Shown in pieces: positions 41,698 through 50,900 of a DNA stretch of 64,000 bases; positions within the stretch are counted from its first letter, which is position 1, and each line of letters opens with the position of its first letter. The translations under genes were made by a program, and so were the position numbers. Source of the DNA: Streptomyces sp. A2-16 (GTDB lineage Bacteria; Actinomycetota; Actinomycetes; Streptomycetales; Streptomycetaceae); the NCBI RefSeq assembly GCF_018128905.1, contig NZ_CP063808.1:682001-746000 (forward strand), read 5' to 3'. The notes under the pieces were generated by a model. That model was not told the origin of the DNA and searched no databases. It was given only the letters and a program-made list of their open reading frames with translations.

Positions 41698-43986
41698 GTG
41701 GAAGCCATTCCGGCAGCCACCGCCCAGGCCGTGCCGTCCGGCCACTCCCACGCCCCGTCGAAGCACCGGTGGTGGGCGCTGGCCGTGATCGGCCTCGCCC
41801 AGCTCATGGTCGTGCTCGACGCCACGATCGTGAACATCGCGCTGCCGTCCGCGCAGCAGGACCTGGGCTTCGACAACAACGGCCGGCAGTGGATCGTCAC
41901 CGCCTACTCCCTGGCCTTCGGCAGCCTGCTGCTGCTCGGCGGCCGCCTCGCCGACCTCTTCGGCCGCAAGACGACCTTCATCGTCGGCATCGTCGGCTTC
42001 GCCGCCGCCTCCGCGGTGGGCGGCGCGGCCAACGGCTTCACCATGCTGGTCGTCGCGCGTGCGGTGCAGGGCCTGTTCGGCGCCCTGCTCGCCCCGGCGG
42101 CCCTGTCCCTGCTGACGACGACGTTCACCGAACCCAAGGAACGCGCCCGGGCGTTCGGCATCTTCGGTGCCATCGCCGGTTCCGGCGCGGCCGTCGGTCT
42201 GGTCCTCGGCGGTCTGCTCACCGAGTACCTGGACTGGCGCTGGACCCTGTACGTCAACGACGTCATCGCGGTACTCGCGCTGATCGGCGCGATCGTCTTC
42301 ATCGGCCGCTCCGTCCCGGCCGAACGGCCCCGCCTCGACATCCCGGGCGTGGTCCTGGTCTCCGGCGGTCTCTTCGGCGTCGTCTACGGCTTCGCCAACG
42401 CGGAGACGCACGACTGGGACAACTGGATGACCTGGGGCTTCCTCGCCGCGGGCGGGGTCCTGCTGGTCGCGTTCTTCCTCTGGCAGGCCCGCGCGAAGCA
42501 CCCCGTGCTGCCGCTGCGGGTCCTCGCCGACCGCGACCGTGCCGCCGCCCTGTCGACCATCCTCATCTCGTCCGCCGGAATGTTCGGCGTCTTCCTCTTC
42601 CTGACCTACTACCTCCAGTCGACCCTGGGCTATTCACCGGTCAAGAACGGCGTGGCCTTCCTGCCGATGGTGGGCGCGCTGATGGTGATGGCGCAGCTGT
42701 CCACCAACTGGCTGGTGCCGAGGATCGGCCCCAAGATCGTCGTACCCGTCGGCATGCTGGTGGCCGCGGGCGGCATGGTCTGGCTGACCCGGCTCGGCCT
42801 CGACAGCAGCTACGCCGCCCATGTGCTGCCGCCGCTTCTGCTGCTCGGCGCGGGGCTCGGCATGTCGATGCCCGCGGCGATGAGCTACGCCACCCTCGGG
42901 GTGGCGGCGAACGACCAGGGCGTGGCCTCCGCTGCCCTCAACACCACCCAGCAGGTGGGTGGTTCGATCAGCACCGCGCTGCTGAACACCCTGGCCGCCA
43001 CCGCCGCCACGAACTACGCGAAGGACCACCTGTCCGACCCGCTGGTCAAGGCGAACGCGGCCCTGCACAGCTACGAGGTCGCCTACTGGTGGTCGGCGGG
43101 CTTCTTCGCCGTCGGCGTGCTCATCACGGCGCTGCTGTTCCGCGCGAAGCGCAGGGAGACCGCGCCCGCGGAACAGGCCGAGGCACCGGCCCCCGCCCCC
43201 ACGGTCACCGCTCCCACCATGGACACGGCGGCGCCCGTCATCCGCGGGCAGGTGCGCAACGGTACGGGCGCCCCCGTACCCCGCACCGCCCTCACCCTGC
43301 TCGACGGCTCCGGCCGCCAACTGGCCCGCGCCACCTCCGGAGAGGACGGCACGTACGCCCTGGCCACCGCCGAGCGCGGCAGCCTCGTCCTCATCGGCTC
43401 GGCGCCGGGCCACCAGCCGCAGGTCGCCACCCTGAGCGTGAACGGCGCGCCCGTCTCCCACGACCTCGTGATCCTGCCCAGCCCCGGCGGCCTCACCGGC
43501 ACGGTGCGCGGCGGGGACGGCGAGCCCCTGCCCGGCGCGCTGGTGGTGGCCACCGACCAGCGCGGTGACGTGACGGCCTCCGCCACCGCCGGGACGGACG
43601 GCGGTTACCGGCTCGCTGACCTGCTGCCCGGCGACTACACGCTGAGCGTCAGCGCACCCGGCCACCGCCCGGTGGCCGTCCCCGCCGCCGTCTCCGCCGA
43701 GACCGCCCGCCTCGACATCGAGCTGACGGCCGCGGCGACCCTGCGGGGCACGGTCCACACCCCGGACGGACGCGCTTTGGACGATGCCCGGGTCACCCTG
43801 ATCGACGCCGCGGGCAACGTCGTCGGGACGCGCACCACGAGCGTCGACGGCGGCTACGCCTTCACCGACCTGGCGAGCGAGCAGTACACGGTGATCGCCA
43901 GCGGATACCCGCCGGTGGCCACCCAGGTCACCGTGAACGGCAGCCAGGACGGGGTCGACCTCAGGCTGAGCCACAAGGAGGCGTAG
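41698..43986 (+). CDS. DHA2-type MFS transporter fused to three carboxypeptidase-regulatory-like domains
   Basis: A 762-residue fusion. The first 490 or so residues are a 14-helix drug:H+ antiporter: WWALAVIGLAQLMVVLDATIVNIALPSAQ at helix 1, GGRLADLFGRKTTF as motif A, and GSGAAVGLVLGGLLTEYLDWRW as motif C. After an Ala/Pro linker, three repeats of an Ig-like CarboxypepD_reg domain follow (about 515-590, 595-675 and 680-758), each with the A-x-V-x-L-x-D...G...T..DG.Y pattern. The GTG at 41698 has GGGGAG eight bases upstream. The beta-sandwich tail on a cytosolic C-terminus is odd. It probably exports toxic or signalling compounds. Confidence 0.9.
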   Translation: MEAIPAATAQAVPSGHSHAPSKHRWWALAVIGLAQLMVVLDATIVNIALPSAQQDLGFDNNGRQWIVTAYSLAFGSLLLLGGRLADLFGRKTTFIVGIVGFAAASAVGGAANGFTMLVVARAVQGLFGALLAPAALSLLTTTFTEPKERARAFGIFGAIAGSGAAVGLVLGGLLTEYLDWRWTLYVNDVIAVLALIGAIVFIGRSVPAERPRLDIPGVVLVSGGLFGVVYGFANAETHDWDNWMTWGFLAAGGVLLVAFFLWQARAKHPVLPLRVLADRDRAAALSTILISSAGMFGVFLFLTYYLQSTLGYSPVKNGVAFLPMVGALMVMAQLSTNWLVPRIGPKIVVPVGMLVAAGGMVWLTRLGLDSSYAAHVLPPLLLLGAGLGMSMPAAMSYATLGVAANDQGVASAALNTTQQVGGSISTALLNTLAATAATNYAKDHLSDPLVKANAALHSYEVAYWWSAGFFAVGVLITALLFRAKRRETAPAEQAEAPAPAPTVTAPTMDTAAPVIRGQVRNGTGAPVPRTALTLLDGSGRQLARATSGEDGTYALATAERGSLVLIGSAPGHQPQVATLSVNGAPVSHDLVILPSPGGLTGTVRGGDGEPLPGALVVATDQRGDVTASATAGTDGGYRLADLLPGDYTLSVSAPGHRPVAVPAAVSAETARLDIELTAAATLRGTVHTPDGRALDDARVTLIDAAGNVVGTRTTSVDGGYAFTDLASEQYTVIASGYPPVATQVTVNGSQDGVDLRLSHKEA

Positions 43987-43996
43987 GGAGGCGTAG

Positions 43997-44039
43997 GGAC
44001 GTACGGGCTGCCGGTCCTCCTCAGCAGTCGCGTACGTCC
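43997..44039. terminator. Hairpin between convergent genes
   Basis: GGACGTACG (43997-44005) pairs perfectly with CGTACGTCC (44031-44039), loop 25 bases. It spans the end of the PNGase-like gene and the space after the MFS gene, so it may end both transcripts. The long loop lowers confidence. Confidence 0.45.
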
Positions 44040-45622
44040 TTCGTCAGCACCCCCTGTTCCGTCGCGAGCGTGTGGTCGTAGCAGCTGCCGGGGGCGCGGA
44101 GGCGGTACCGCTCGCTCGTGGTGGCGACCGCGTGCCGGTCCTCGCGGGCGACGCCCAGGGTGAACGTGGCGTCGCCCTGGTAGGTGTCGTCGATGCGGGT
44201 GGCGCCCGACCGGGCGTGGTCGCTGATGGACATGACGACCCGCAGCCGGTTGGCGCTGTCGATGGTGGCGCGGCCGTCGAGGGTGTAGGTGCGGTCGGTG
44301 CGGGACAAGTGGCCGTTGGACGTGACGAGTTGGTGATCGGTCCACGTGCCGGTCTGGTCGTCCGTGTTCTCGTCGGGTGTCCACTGGTGGTCGATCGCCG
44401 TGGTCAGGGTCCGCTCGACGGTCGTGGTGACCCGGCCGTGGGAGGTGTTCAGGTACCCGGTGACCTTCAGGTGGTCCTTGCCGGAGGTCACGAGGTGCCG
44501 CAGCGAGCCGTCGGTGAAGGTGTTGCCCACCGCGGGAGCGTCCTTCCTGTACGACGTCACGGCCCCCGTCACCACCGACTTGTGGGCGTCCTGCCACACC
44601 AGGACGTTGGTCGGCGCGCTCCACCCGGTCTGCCCGGCCGGCACTCCGACCACCTGGACGTCCACAGTGTGCGCCTTGCCGTCATTGAGGAGGCCCGCGA
44701 ACGGGGTCAGGTCGAACGTCAGCGGCCGTACGTCGAAGGCGGTCGGGGACGGAATCACCGACCACAGGTAGGGCGACCAGCCGCCGGTCCACACGTTCGG
44801 GTAAGGCGACGCGATCCCGGCGACCTTCCCGTCGACGCTCACCTGCACCTCGCGGTACGGCCCGTCGTCGCCGCCCTGGCAGGAGTACGACGCGTTCGGG
44901 GTCGTGGCCGAGTACCAGAACTCCTCGCAGCCGCCGCCCGACCCGGTCGCGTACACCTCGGCGAGGATGCGCTCGGAGTTGCGGGGGACGGTGAGGGAGG
45001 CGCCGGTGGTGACGCTGTCCTGGTCGCTGAGCGGGATGACCTGGTCCGGGGCGGACGAGGCGCGGCCGGGCCCGGGGGCGTAGAAGGTGAGCGTCACCTT
45101 GACGTCCAGCACGCCCGTGTAAGTGTCGTTGACAACGTTGCCGATGAGCATGTCGACGGACTGCGCGCTGCTCAGCGTCTTCGCGTACTCGGTCACGTCC
45201 TTCTGGACCGACCAGTCGATGCCGTCCTGCGAGGGCTCAGGGGTGGACGTCCGGAACACCTGCACCCCGCCGATGTCGAGGTATCCCAGCCGGTCGTACT
45301 GGCGCCCCTTCACGTTCCCGTCCATCCGCAGCACGACCTTCGACCACCGGCCGGGCCTGCCGCAGCCGGTCGGAGGCGTGTACGTCCCCGTGTACGGCGT
45401 GAAGTCCTTGAACTGCGCCTCCGCGACCGTGACCGAACACGCCTTGGTGTGCGGGGTGCTGATCGGCGGGGCGGCGGTGACGGGGTCGTGGTAGTCGGTG
45501 CCGAACTCGACGGGGACCGTGGGGCCGCCGGCGGCCGCCGTGCCCGCCGCGAGGGTCAGTGAGGCGAGCGCGGCGGCGAGGACGGTGGCGGCCCGGCGCA
45601 GGGGAGGGTGAGGTCTTCTCAT
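44021..45622 (-). CDS. Secreted PNGase A-like peptide-N-glycanase
   Basis: A 533-residue exported protein with a Sec signal peptide (RRAATVLAAALASLTLAAGTAAAG). It has the pattern of the peptide-N4-(N-acetylglucosaminyl)asparagine amidase A family: SKVVLRMDGNVKGRQYDRLGYLDIGGVQVFRTSTPEP, then IDWSVQKDVTEYAKTL and LIGNVVNDTYTGVLDVKVTLTFY. The second half has PTAFDVRPLTFDLTPFAGLLNDGK and a long beta-rich end. The family releases N-glycans from glycoproteins and is best known from plants. Catalytic residues are not established to my knowledge. The ATG at 45622 begins the signal peptide; no ribosome site is seen. Stand-alone gene. Confidence 0.75.
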   Translation of the reverse strand: MRRPHPPLRRAATVLAAALASLTLAAGTAAAGGPTVPVEFGTDYHDPVTAAPPISTPHTKACSVTVAEAQFKDFTPYTGTYTPPTGCGRPGRWSKVVLRMDGNVKGRQYDRLGYLDIGGVQVFRTSTPEPSQDGIDWSVQKDVTEYAKTLSSAQSVDMLIGNVVNDTYTGVLDVKVTLTFYAPGPGRASSAPDQVIPLSDQDSVTTGASLTVPRNSERILAEVYATGSGGGCEEFWYSATTPNASYSCQGGDDGPYREVQVSVDGKVAGIASPYPNVWTGGWSPYLWSVIPSPTAFDVRPLTFDLTPFAGLLNDGKAHTVDVQVVGVPAGQTGWSAPTNVLVWQDAHKSVVTGAVTSYRKDAPAVGNTFTDGSLRHLVTSGKDHLKVTGYLNTSHGRVTTTVERTLTTAIDHQWTPDENTDDQTGTWTDHQLVTSNGHLSRTDRTYTLDGRATIDSANRLRVVMSISDHARSGATRIDDTYQGDATFTLGVAREDRHAVATTSERYRLRAPGSCYDHTLATEQGVLTKDVRDC

Positions 45623-45663
45623 GCGCCGCAGTGAACCCGCGTCCCCCTCCTGTGACCAGAGGG

Positions 45664-45873
45664 TCAGGAGAGGTCTTGACCAATTCCAGTCTGTTCGCTG
45701 ACCTTCGCGACGAAGGGGGCCCAGGCGGTGGGGGAGAGGGTGAGGTGAGGGCCGGTGGGGTGCTTGGAGTCGCGGAGGTGGATGGTGTGGGGGGTACGGG
45801 CGGCTTCCAGGCACTGGCCGCCCTCGCCGTCGCTGTAGCTCGACTTGAACCAGTTCAGCTTCTCTATGGTCAT
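45664..45873 (-). CDS. DUF397 protein
   Basis: A 69-residue DUF397 protein. The signature LNWFKSSYSDGEGGQCLEAAR near the start and HLRDSKHPTGPHLTLSPTAWAPFV are typical. Such proteins are small partners of XRE/DUF5753 regulators in Streptomyces and have been linked to antibiotic or sporulation control (for example at the whiJ locus). The ATG at 45873 has GGAAGAG three bases upstream and overlaps the stop of the XRE gene as ATGA, so it is co-translated with it. Confidence 0.95.
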   Translation of the reverse strand: MTIEKLNWFKSSYSDGEGGQCLEAARTPHTIHLRDSKHPTGPHLTLSPTAWAPFVAKVSEQTGIGQDLS

Positions 45874-46724
45874 CGCTCTTCCAGCATCTTCTCGATGAAG
45901 GCCAGGGACTCGTGCGGGTTGAGGGCCTGAGCTCGGATGATCCCATAACGGGCGGCGAGGACGCGCACCTCTTCCCGGTCGGTGATCAACCGTGGGTAGC
46001 CCTGGATTTCCATGTACGCCACCTGCTCCCTTCCCTTGGGGATGAGCATCGTGAACGAGCCGCCCAGGCTGGGGTGTTCGTCCCGCCCTGTAGGCATCAC
46101 CTGAAGCTGTACGTTCCGCATGCGCCCCACGTGCAGCAGCCGCCGAAGCTGACCCGCGTGCACGGCCGGACCGCCGATCGGCCGTTCCAGCACGGCCTGT
46201 TCGATGACGAAGCTGCACTCCGGCGGCGGCCACTTCTCGAAGAGCTGCTGACGGGAGAGCCGGTCGGCGACCCGCTTCTCGATGGTCTCCTCGTCCAGCG
46301 GCGGGTGCCGTTGCGTGAACACGGCCCGGGCGTAGTCCTCCGTCTGGAGCAGGCCCAGCACGCCCATGGTGCTGTAGTCGTAGAGGGAGACCGCCTCCGC
46401 CTCCAGCCCGGCATAGTTCCGGTACCACTCCGGATGCCGTGTCCGGGTCTTCGCCATGGCCTCCTCGACCTCCGGGAGGACCTCCTTCAACAGGCCCCCG
46501 GCATCGAGCAGTTCGTCCGCCTTCAGCAAGACCTCCGGCCGAAGGGTCCGCACTCCCCGCTCCATGGCGGAGACCGCGTCGGGGCCGTAGCCCACCAGCT
46601 CCCCGAACTCCTTCTGCGTGAGCCCCTTCCGCTCCCGCAAGAACTTCACCATCTTGCCCAGTGCGACGAACAACCCCGCCGTACCGTCCGCCTCCGCAGG
46701 CGTCTCCGGCCTCCGCTCACCCAC
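45870..46724 (-). CDS. XRE-family regulator with DUF5753 (WhiJ/AbaA-type)
   Basis: A 284-residue DNA-binding protein. The N-terminal helix-turn-helix is VKFLRERKGLTQKEFGELVGYGPDAVSAMERGVRTLRPE. The C-terminal DUF5753 domain begins about residue 100 with YAGLEAEAVSLYDYSTMGVLGLLQTEDYARAVF and continues VLERPIGGPAVHAGQLRRLL. The GTG at 46724 has GAGG four bases upstream. It is coupled to DUF397 and divergent from a small ATPase, the three-gene set recurring many times in Streptomyces genomes. The DUF397 protein probably modulates its DNA binding. Confidence 0.93.
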   Translation of the reverse strand: MGERRPETPAEADGTAGLFVALGKMVKFLRERKGLTQKEFGELVGYGPDAVSAMERGVRTLRPEVLLKADELLDAGGLLKEVLPEVEEAMAKTRTRHPEWYRNYAGLEAEAVSLYDYSTMGVLGLLQTEDYARAVFTQRHPPLDEETIEKRVADRLSRQQLFEKWPPPECSFVIEQAVLERPIGGPAVHAGQLRRLLHVGRMRNVQLQVMPTGRDEHPSLGGSFTMLIPKGREQVAYMEIQGYPRLITDREEVRVLAARYGIIRAQALNPHESLAFIEKMLEER

Positions 46725-46841
46725 GCGCCTCACCCCTCCCACGCGACAACCCGTACACCGAACCGACCGCACCCGTACAGATACTCAGCGTCGCCGAGTC
46801 GCACCTGGTCAGCGTAGAGACAAGCCAGCACGCTCAGTCAC

Positions 46842-47264
46842 GTGAACGCCGAAATCTCCACCCCCACCGACGAACTGACCCAGCGTCTGAGCGCCACCCC
46901 ACGAGGCGCCCGCCTGGCCCGCAGACTCACGGCCACCCAGCTCGCGGCATGGGGCCACCCCCACGACACCGAGGTGAACGACACCGCGCAGCACCTCGTC
47001 GCCGAACTCGCCGCCAACGCGGTGACCCACGGCCGCGTACCCGGAAGGGACTTCGAGCTGCGCCTCCTCAGGCTCCCGGAGAACACGCTCCGTATCGAGG
47101 TGAGTGATCCACGAGGCGACCGCCGGCTCCGGTACGTCAACGACGAGGACGGCGAACACGGCCGGGGCCTGATCCTCGTCACCCTCCTCGCCGACACCTG
47201 GGGCGTCACGGAGCGGGACGTCGGCAAGACGGTGTGGGCCGAGATGGGCCTCAGGGGGTCGTGA
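46842..47264 (+). CDS. HATPase-fold (anti-sigma factor-like) ATP-binding protein
   Basis: A 140-residue GHKL ATP-binding protein of the RsbW/SpoIIAB-like group common beside XRE/DUF397 pairs. N-box HLVAELAANAVTHGRVPGRD; G1-like IEVSDPRGDRR; G2-like EHGRGLILVTLLADTWGV. It is long enough for a stand-alone anti-sigma-type ATPase but no sigma factor or anti-anti-sigma gene is adjacent. GTG at 46842 with no clear ribosome site. Its promoter region is shared with the divergent XRE gene. Confidence 0.9.
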   Translation: MNAEISTPTDELTQRLSATPRGARLARRLTATQLAAWGHPHDTEVNDTAQHLVAELAANAVTHGRVPGRDFELRLLRLPENTLRIEVSDPRGDRRLRYVNDEDGEHGRGLILVTLLADTWGVTERDVGKTVWAEMGLRGS

Positions 47265-47307
47265 GAGTCTTCCTCCGGGACGAGGGATTCAGAAAGGACG
47301 TACCGAT

Positions 47308-47916
47308 ATGCCGCAGGTCGATGAAGTCGCCGCTGCATGGGAGCGCATCGTCGGTTGGCTCCGAAGGAATGCTCCGGCCAGTGCGGAGGCGCTTCGTCCC
47401 GGGGCCTCGGACGAGGAGATCGCGCGTCTGAACGAGGAGCTGGGATTCGACATCCCGGACGTTCTCGAGGTCTGGCTCCGCATGAACAACGGGAGTACCG
47501 CGAAGGATACGGAGAAGCCCATTCCAGGCGGGACGGCCCTCTTCCCGCACCGCGACTCGGTCATCTTCCCGGGCGGTATGCGGTTCCTCGGCTGCAAGGA
47601 AATCGCCGGACAGCACGCGGAGTATCTGTACATCGCCCGTGACATCGGGGACGACGACTACTGGAAGTCGCCGTGGATCCCCGTCATGGAGCAGAGCGAC
47701 GCGCCGTACGGAATCATCCTGGACGCCCAGAACCCGTCCGGCCCGCCGCCTCTCCTGAGGTTCAGCGAGGGCGACTATCCGACCTCCTTCCTGCCGTCCC
47801 TCGGCGATTTCCTCCGGCCCCTGTCCGATCTGCTGGAGACCGGACAGGCGCCGGGGTCGGTCGTGGCGCACGAGCGATTCACCATCGCCGAGGGAAGGCT
47901 TCACTGGACGGACTGA
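47308..47916 (+). CDS. SMI1/KNR4 (SUKH) family protein, possible immunity protein
   Basis: A 202-residue cytosolic protein of the SUKH superfamily. Conserved parts: ASDEEIARLNEELGFDIPDVLEVWLRMNNGS at the N-terminus, then FLGCKEIAGQ and WIPVMEQSDAPYGIILDAQNPSGPPPLLRFSEGD, ending FTIAEGRLHW. SUKH proteins are often immunity proteins for nuclease toxins. The ATG at 47308 has AAAGGAC seven bases upstream. Its stop is only ten bases from the end of the giant secreted protein with a NucA/NucB-like C-terminus, encoded on the other strand. A role in self-protection is inferred from that proximity. Confidence 0.85.
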   Translation: MPQVDEVAAAWERIVGWLRRNAPASAEALRPGASDEEIARLNEELGFDIPDVLEVWLRMNNGSTAKDTEKPIPGGTALFPHRDSVIFPGGMRFLGCKEIAGQHAEYLYIARDIGDDDYWKSPWIPVMEQSDAPYGIILDAQNPSGPPPLLRFSEGDYPTSFLPSLGDFLRPLSDLLETGQAPGSVVAHERFTIAEGRLHWTD

Positions 47917-47926
47917 CCGGGATGCC

Positions 47927-50900
47927 TCAGTTCGGCTTGGCCACGTCGAGCCAGTAGTCGTCCTTGTCCATCACCCGGTAGTTCCGGCGGAACGTCGGGA
48001 ACAGCGACATGGACTGGGTGTTCTGGTTGTTGGACATGCTCGCGCGTCCGCAGACCTCGTTCCAGGTCGGAAGGGGGTAGCGCAGGTCCGCGTGGAGCCG
48101 CCACAGGCCGTCGGCGTCCTTCATCGCGTAGGTCTGCAGGCAGTCGTCACCGGAGCCGACGGGATTGGTGCCGCCCAGCGAGCTCGGCGTCCCGCCACTC
48201 TGGTAGCTCTTGGCGAAGGCCAGCTCGTCACAGCTGGGTGTGTCCGTTCCCTTGGAGGAGAGTTCCGGTGACAGCGTGACGCTCTGGTTGCGCTCCCAGG
48301 CGGTCGGGCACATGAGGGCCCGGTTCACGTCACTCTGCTTCTTGGTCGGATCGGACGGGGACATCACGCTGTCGCCGAGGTAGGTCAGCGCCTGGCCCTG
48401 TCCCTTGAGCCCGAGGTGGGCGGGCAGTTCGTGCTGGACGAGCCACGCGTGGGCCGCCGCGGCCGGGAACTTCTGGGAGTTCATCGAGTAGGTCGGCTTG
48501 TAGTAGTCGAAGATGCAGCCGGGCGTCGTGGTGACGGTGGTGTCGCAGCGCAGTTCGGAGTACCGGTCGGTGCCGATGGCGGCCTCGGTCTCCGACGGTA
48601 CGTCCGCGACGAGGGCTCCGAGCTTCCACTGCATGCCCAGCAGGTCCACCGAGAGGGACTGTCCCCAGATCATGGCCGTCTGTATCTCCCCGACGTGCCG
48701 GTCTCCGGTCGCCCAGTCCCAGGTGTCGGAGGTGTTCCAGATCTGGCTGGCGGTCGTGCAGTCGATGGAACAGACGGCGGCCGAGGTGATGGTGACGGGC
48801 GCTGTCGCTCCCACACCGGTCGCCGCGGTGGGTATGAGTTTCAGCAGGGCGTTGGAGGTCGCGTTGTCCGAGTAGGTCTTGAGTTCCGCCTGCTCGTCGA
48901 ACTCCATGGTCCCGATGATGTTCTGGTCCTCGTCGACGATGACGACGGTGACGTGGTCCTTGATGCAGGCCTCGGTGCGGTTGACCCACTGCTGGCCGAG
49001 GTTGAAGGGTTCGACGTTGCACCAGGTGACGAAGCTGGCCGGCCGGTCGGCGAGGACCGCGCTGACGGAGGCGGCGGAGGTGGCCGACGGTCCGGCCGGA
49101 CCGCCTCCGGCGATGACGCTCATGCCGACGTCGGTCGGGGTGGTGATGTCCGCCGGCTGGGCGGCGTTGACGTCGGGGTCGTGGAAGGTCAGGTCGGAGG
49201 GGATGCCGCTGTAGTCGCCGGGCACGAACGCGACGGCGTCGTAGGCCACGTCCTTGTCGGCGGCGCCGTCCGGAGTGGAGTTGGACAGCCGGACCTCCGG
49301 CGCCTGGTCCTTGAAGTTGTAGGCGCCGAGGGAGACCCAGGTGTTGGACTCGTTGGCGTTCTGGTCGACGGTCTTGGTCACCGTGCCGAACGGCGTGACG
49401 ACCTGGTAGGAGGCGTTGGTGACCTGAGCGCCGGTGTCCGGGATGTGCACGTAGACCTTGGCCTGGCTGCCGGAGACGGCCGAGTTCAGCTTCCAGTCGC
49501 CGAGGATGGTCATGCGCCCGCCGTCGCCTCCCAGGTGGTCGGTGTCGCGTGCGTGCGTGTACCAGAAGTGCCCCTGGTAGCCGCCGCCGATCTGGTGCAG
49601 GTCGGCCTTGGCGTCGTACTGGCCGAGTCCCGGACCGGTGGCGTTCGGATCGGGGTAGAAGGTGAACTGGAACGAGCCGTCGGTACTGGTCGTTCCGCAG
49701 CTGCTCCAGGTGTTGACGCCCGCGGGGTCGGAGTCGACCACCTTCGCACCGGAGGGCGCGCCGGAGCAGACGGGTGTGCCGTACTGGAGGCGAGAGCCAC
49801 GCCCGGGCTCGCTGACCAGGGTCTGGTACTTGATGTTCTCGAAGCCACAGGTCGTGGCGCAGTCGGACTTCCAGGTGGCGTTGGAGGCGTTCCACCAGTA
49901 CGGGGTGTAGCAGGCGGCGTCCGAGCAGTTGGGCGGATTGGCCGCGTCACAGCCGTTCTGCGCGTTGCAGAAGGTGTCCAGCGGAGGCGAGACGTGGGCC
50001 CGGTTGTACGTCGCGTTGCCCGGGATCGTGTAGGCGCCGGCGGCGCCGTTCCAGTAGGCGGGCCGGAAGCCGGCCGAGGAGAAGCCGGACTCGCCGGGCC
50101 AGTCCTGGCGGCCCGAGGTGGCGTAGGAGTGACCGGTGTCGATGGACCAGGCGGCCCATCCCATCACCTTCTCCTCGTACGGCCACTTCTGGGGCTGGGC
50201 GGCGTCCTTGGCGGCGAGGGGGTCGACGTCGGTGTTCATGAAGCTCAGCCGGGACGCCGGATAGACCGGGTTGGCCGGGTTGTTGTACCAGCCCAGGCCC
50301 CAGTTGCCGTTGGTGCCCTCGTCCGCCTTCTTGTTGAAGCCGAGGTTGTAGTTCCACACGGCGGCGAACCAGTTCTCGGGCTTGGCCGGGTCGTCGTTGT
50401 TCACGGTGATCGTCTGGCCGGACTCGTGCACCTCGTTCCACTTGTCGGCGAGGATGTACAGCGAGGCGGCGATGTTGGTGGCGTAGTCGAGGGCGATCGC
50501 ACGCTGCGTGCTGACCGGGAGGGAGGTTTCGCCCGACTTCTCGTATCCGGCCTTGCGCATGCCGTCGGTGACCTGGCCGACGCCGTAGCCGCAGTCGGAC
50601 TTGTCCCAGTGGATCGTCCAGTAGTCGGCGAGCGTGCCGCCGGTCTGGTGTCCGTAGTACCCGTCGACGGCCGCGAGCGGGCTGCCCATCTGGCCCGGGA
50701 TGGCGCCGGACTCGGCCTGCCACAGGTTGGACTCCTGGGCGAGGATGCCCAGTTCGACCTGTGCGGGGATACGACCGCTGCCGCCGGTGTTCAGCGTGGG
50801 GACCGGGAACATGCCCTGCGGGTCGATGGTGGAGAGCCCGGTCTGGGAGCGCCAGCCGCCCTGGGTGAGGTAGCCGGAGCGCAGGTCGCCCCGGACGGCC

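Noticed and set aside
45664..47264. Calling this locus whiJ itself
   Set aside because: The domain set is the same type, but many paralogous sets exist per Streptomyces genome and sequence alone here cannot assign orthology.
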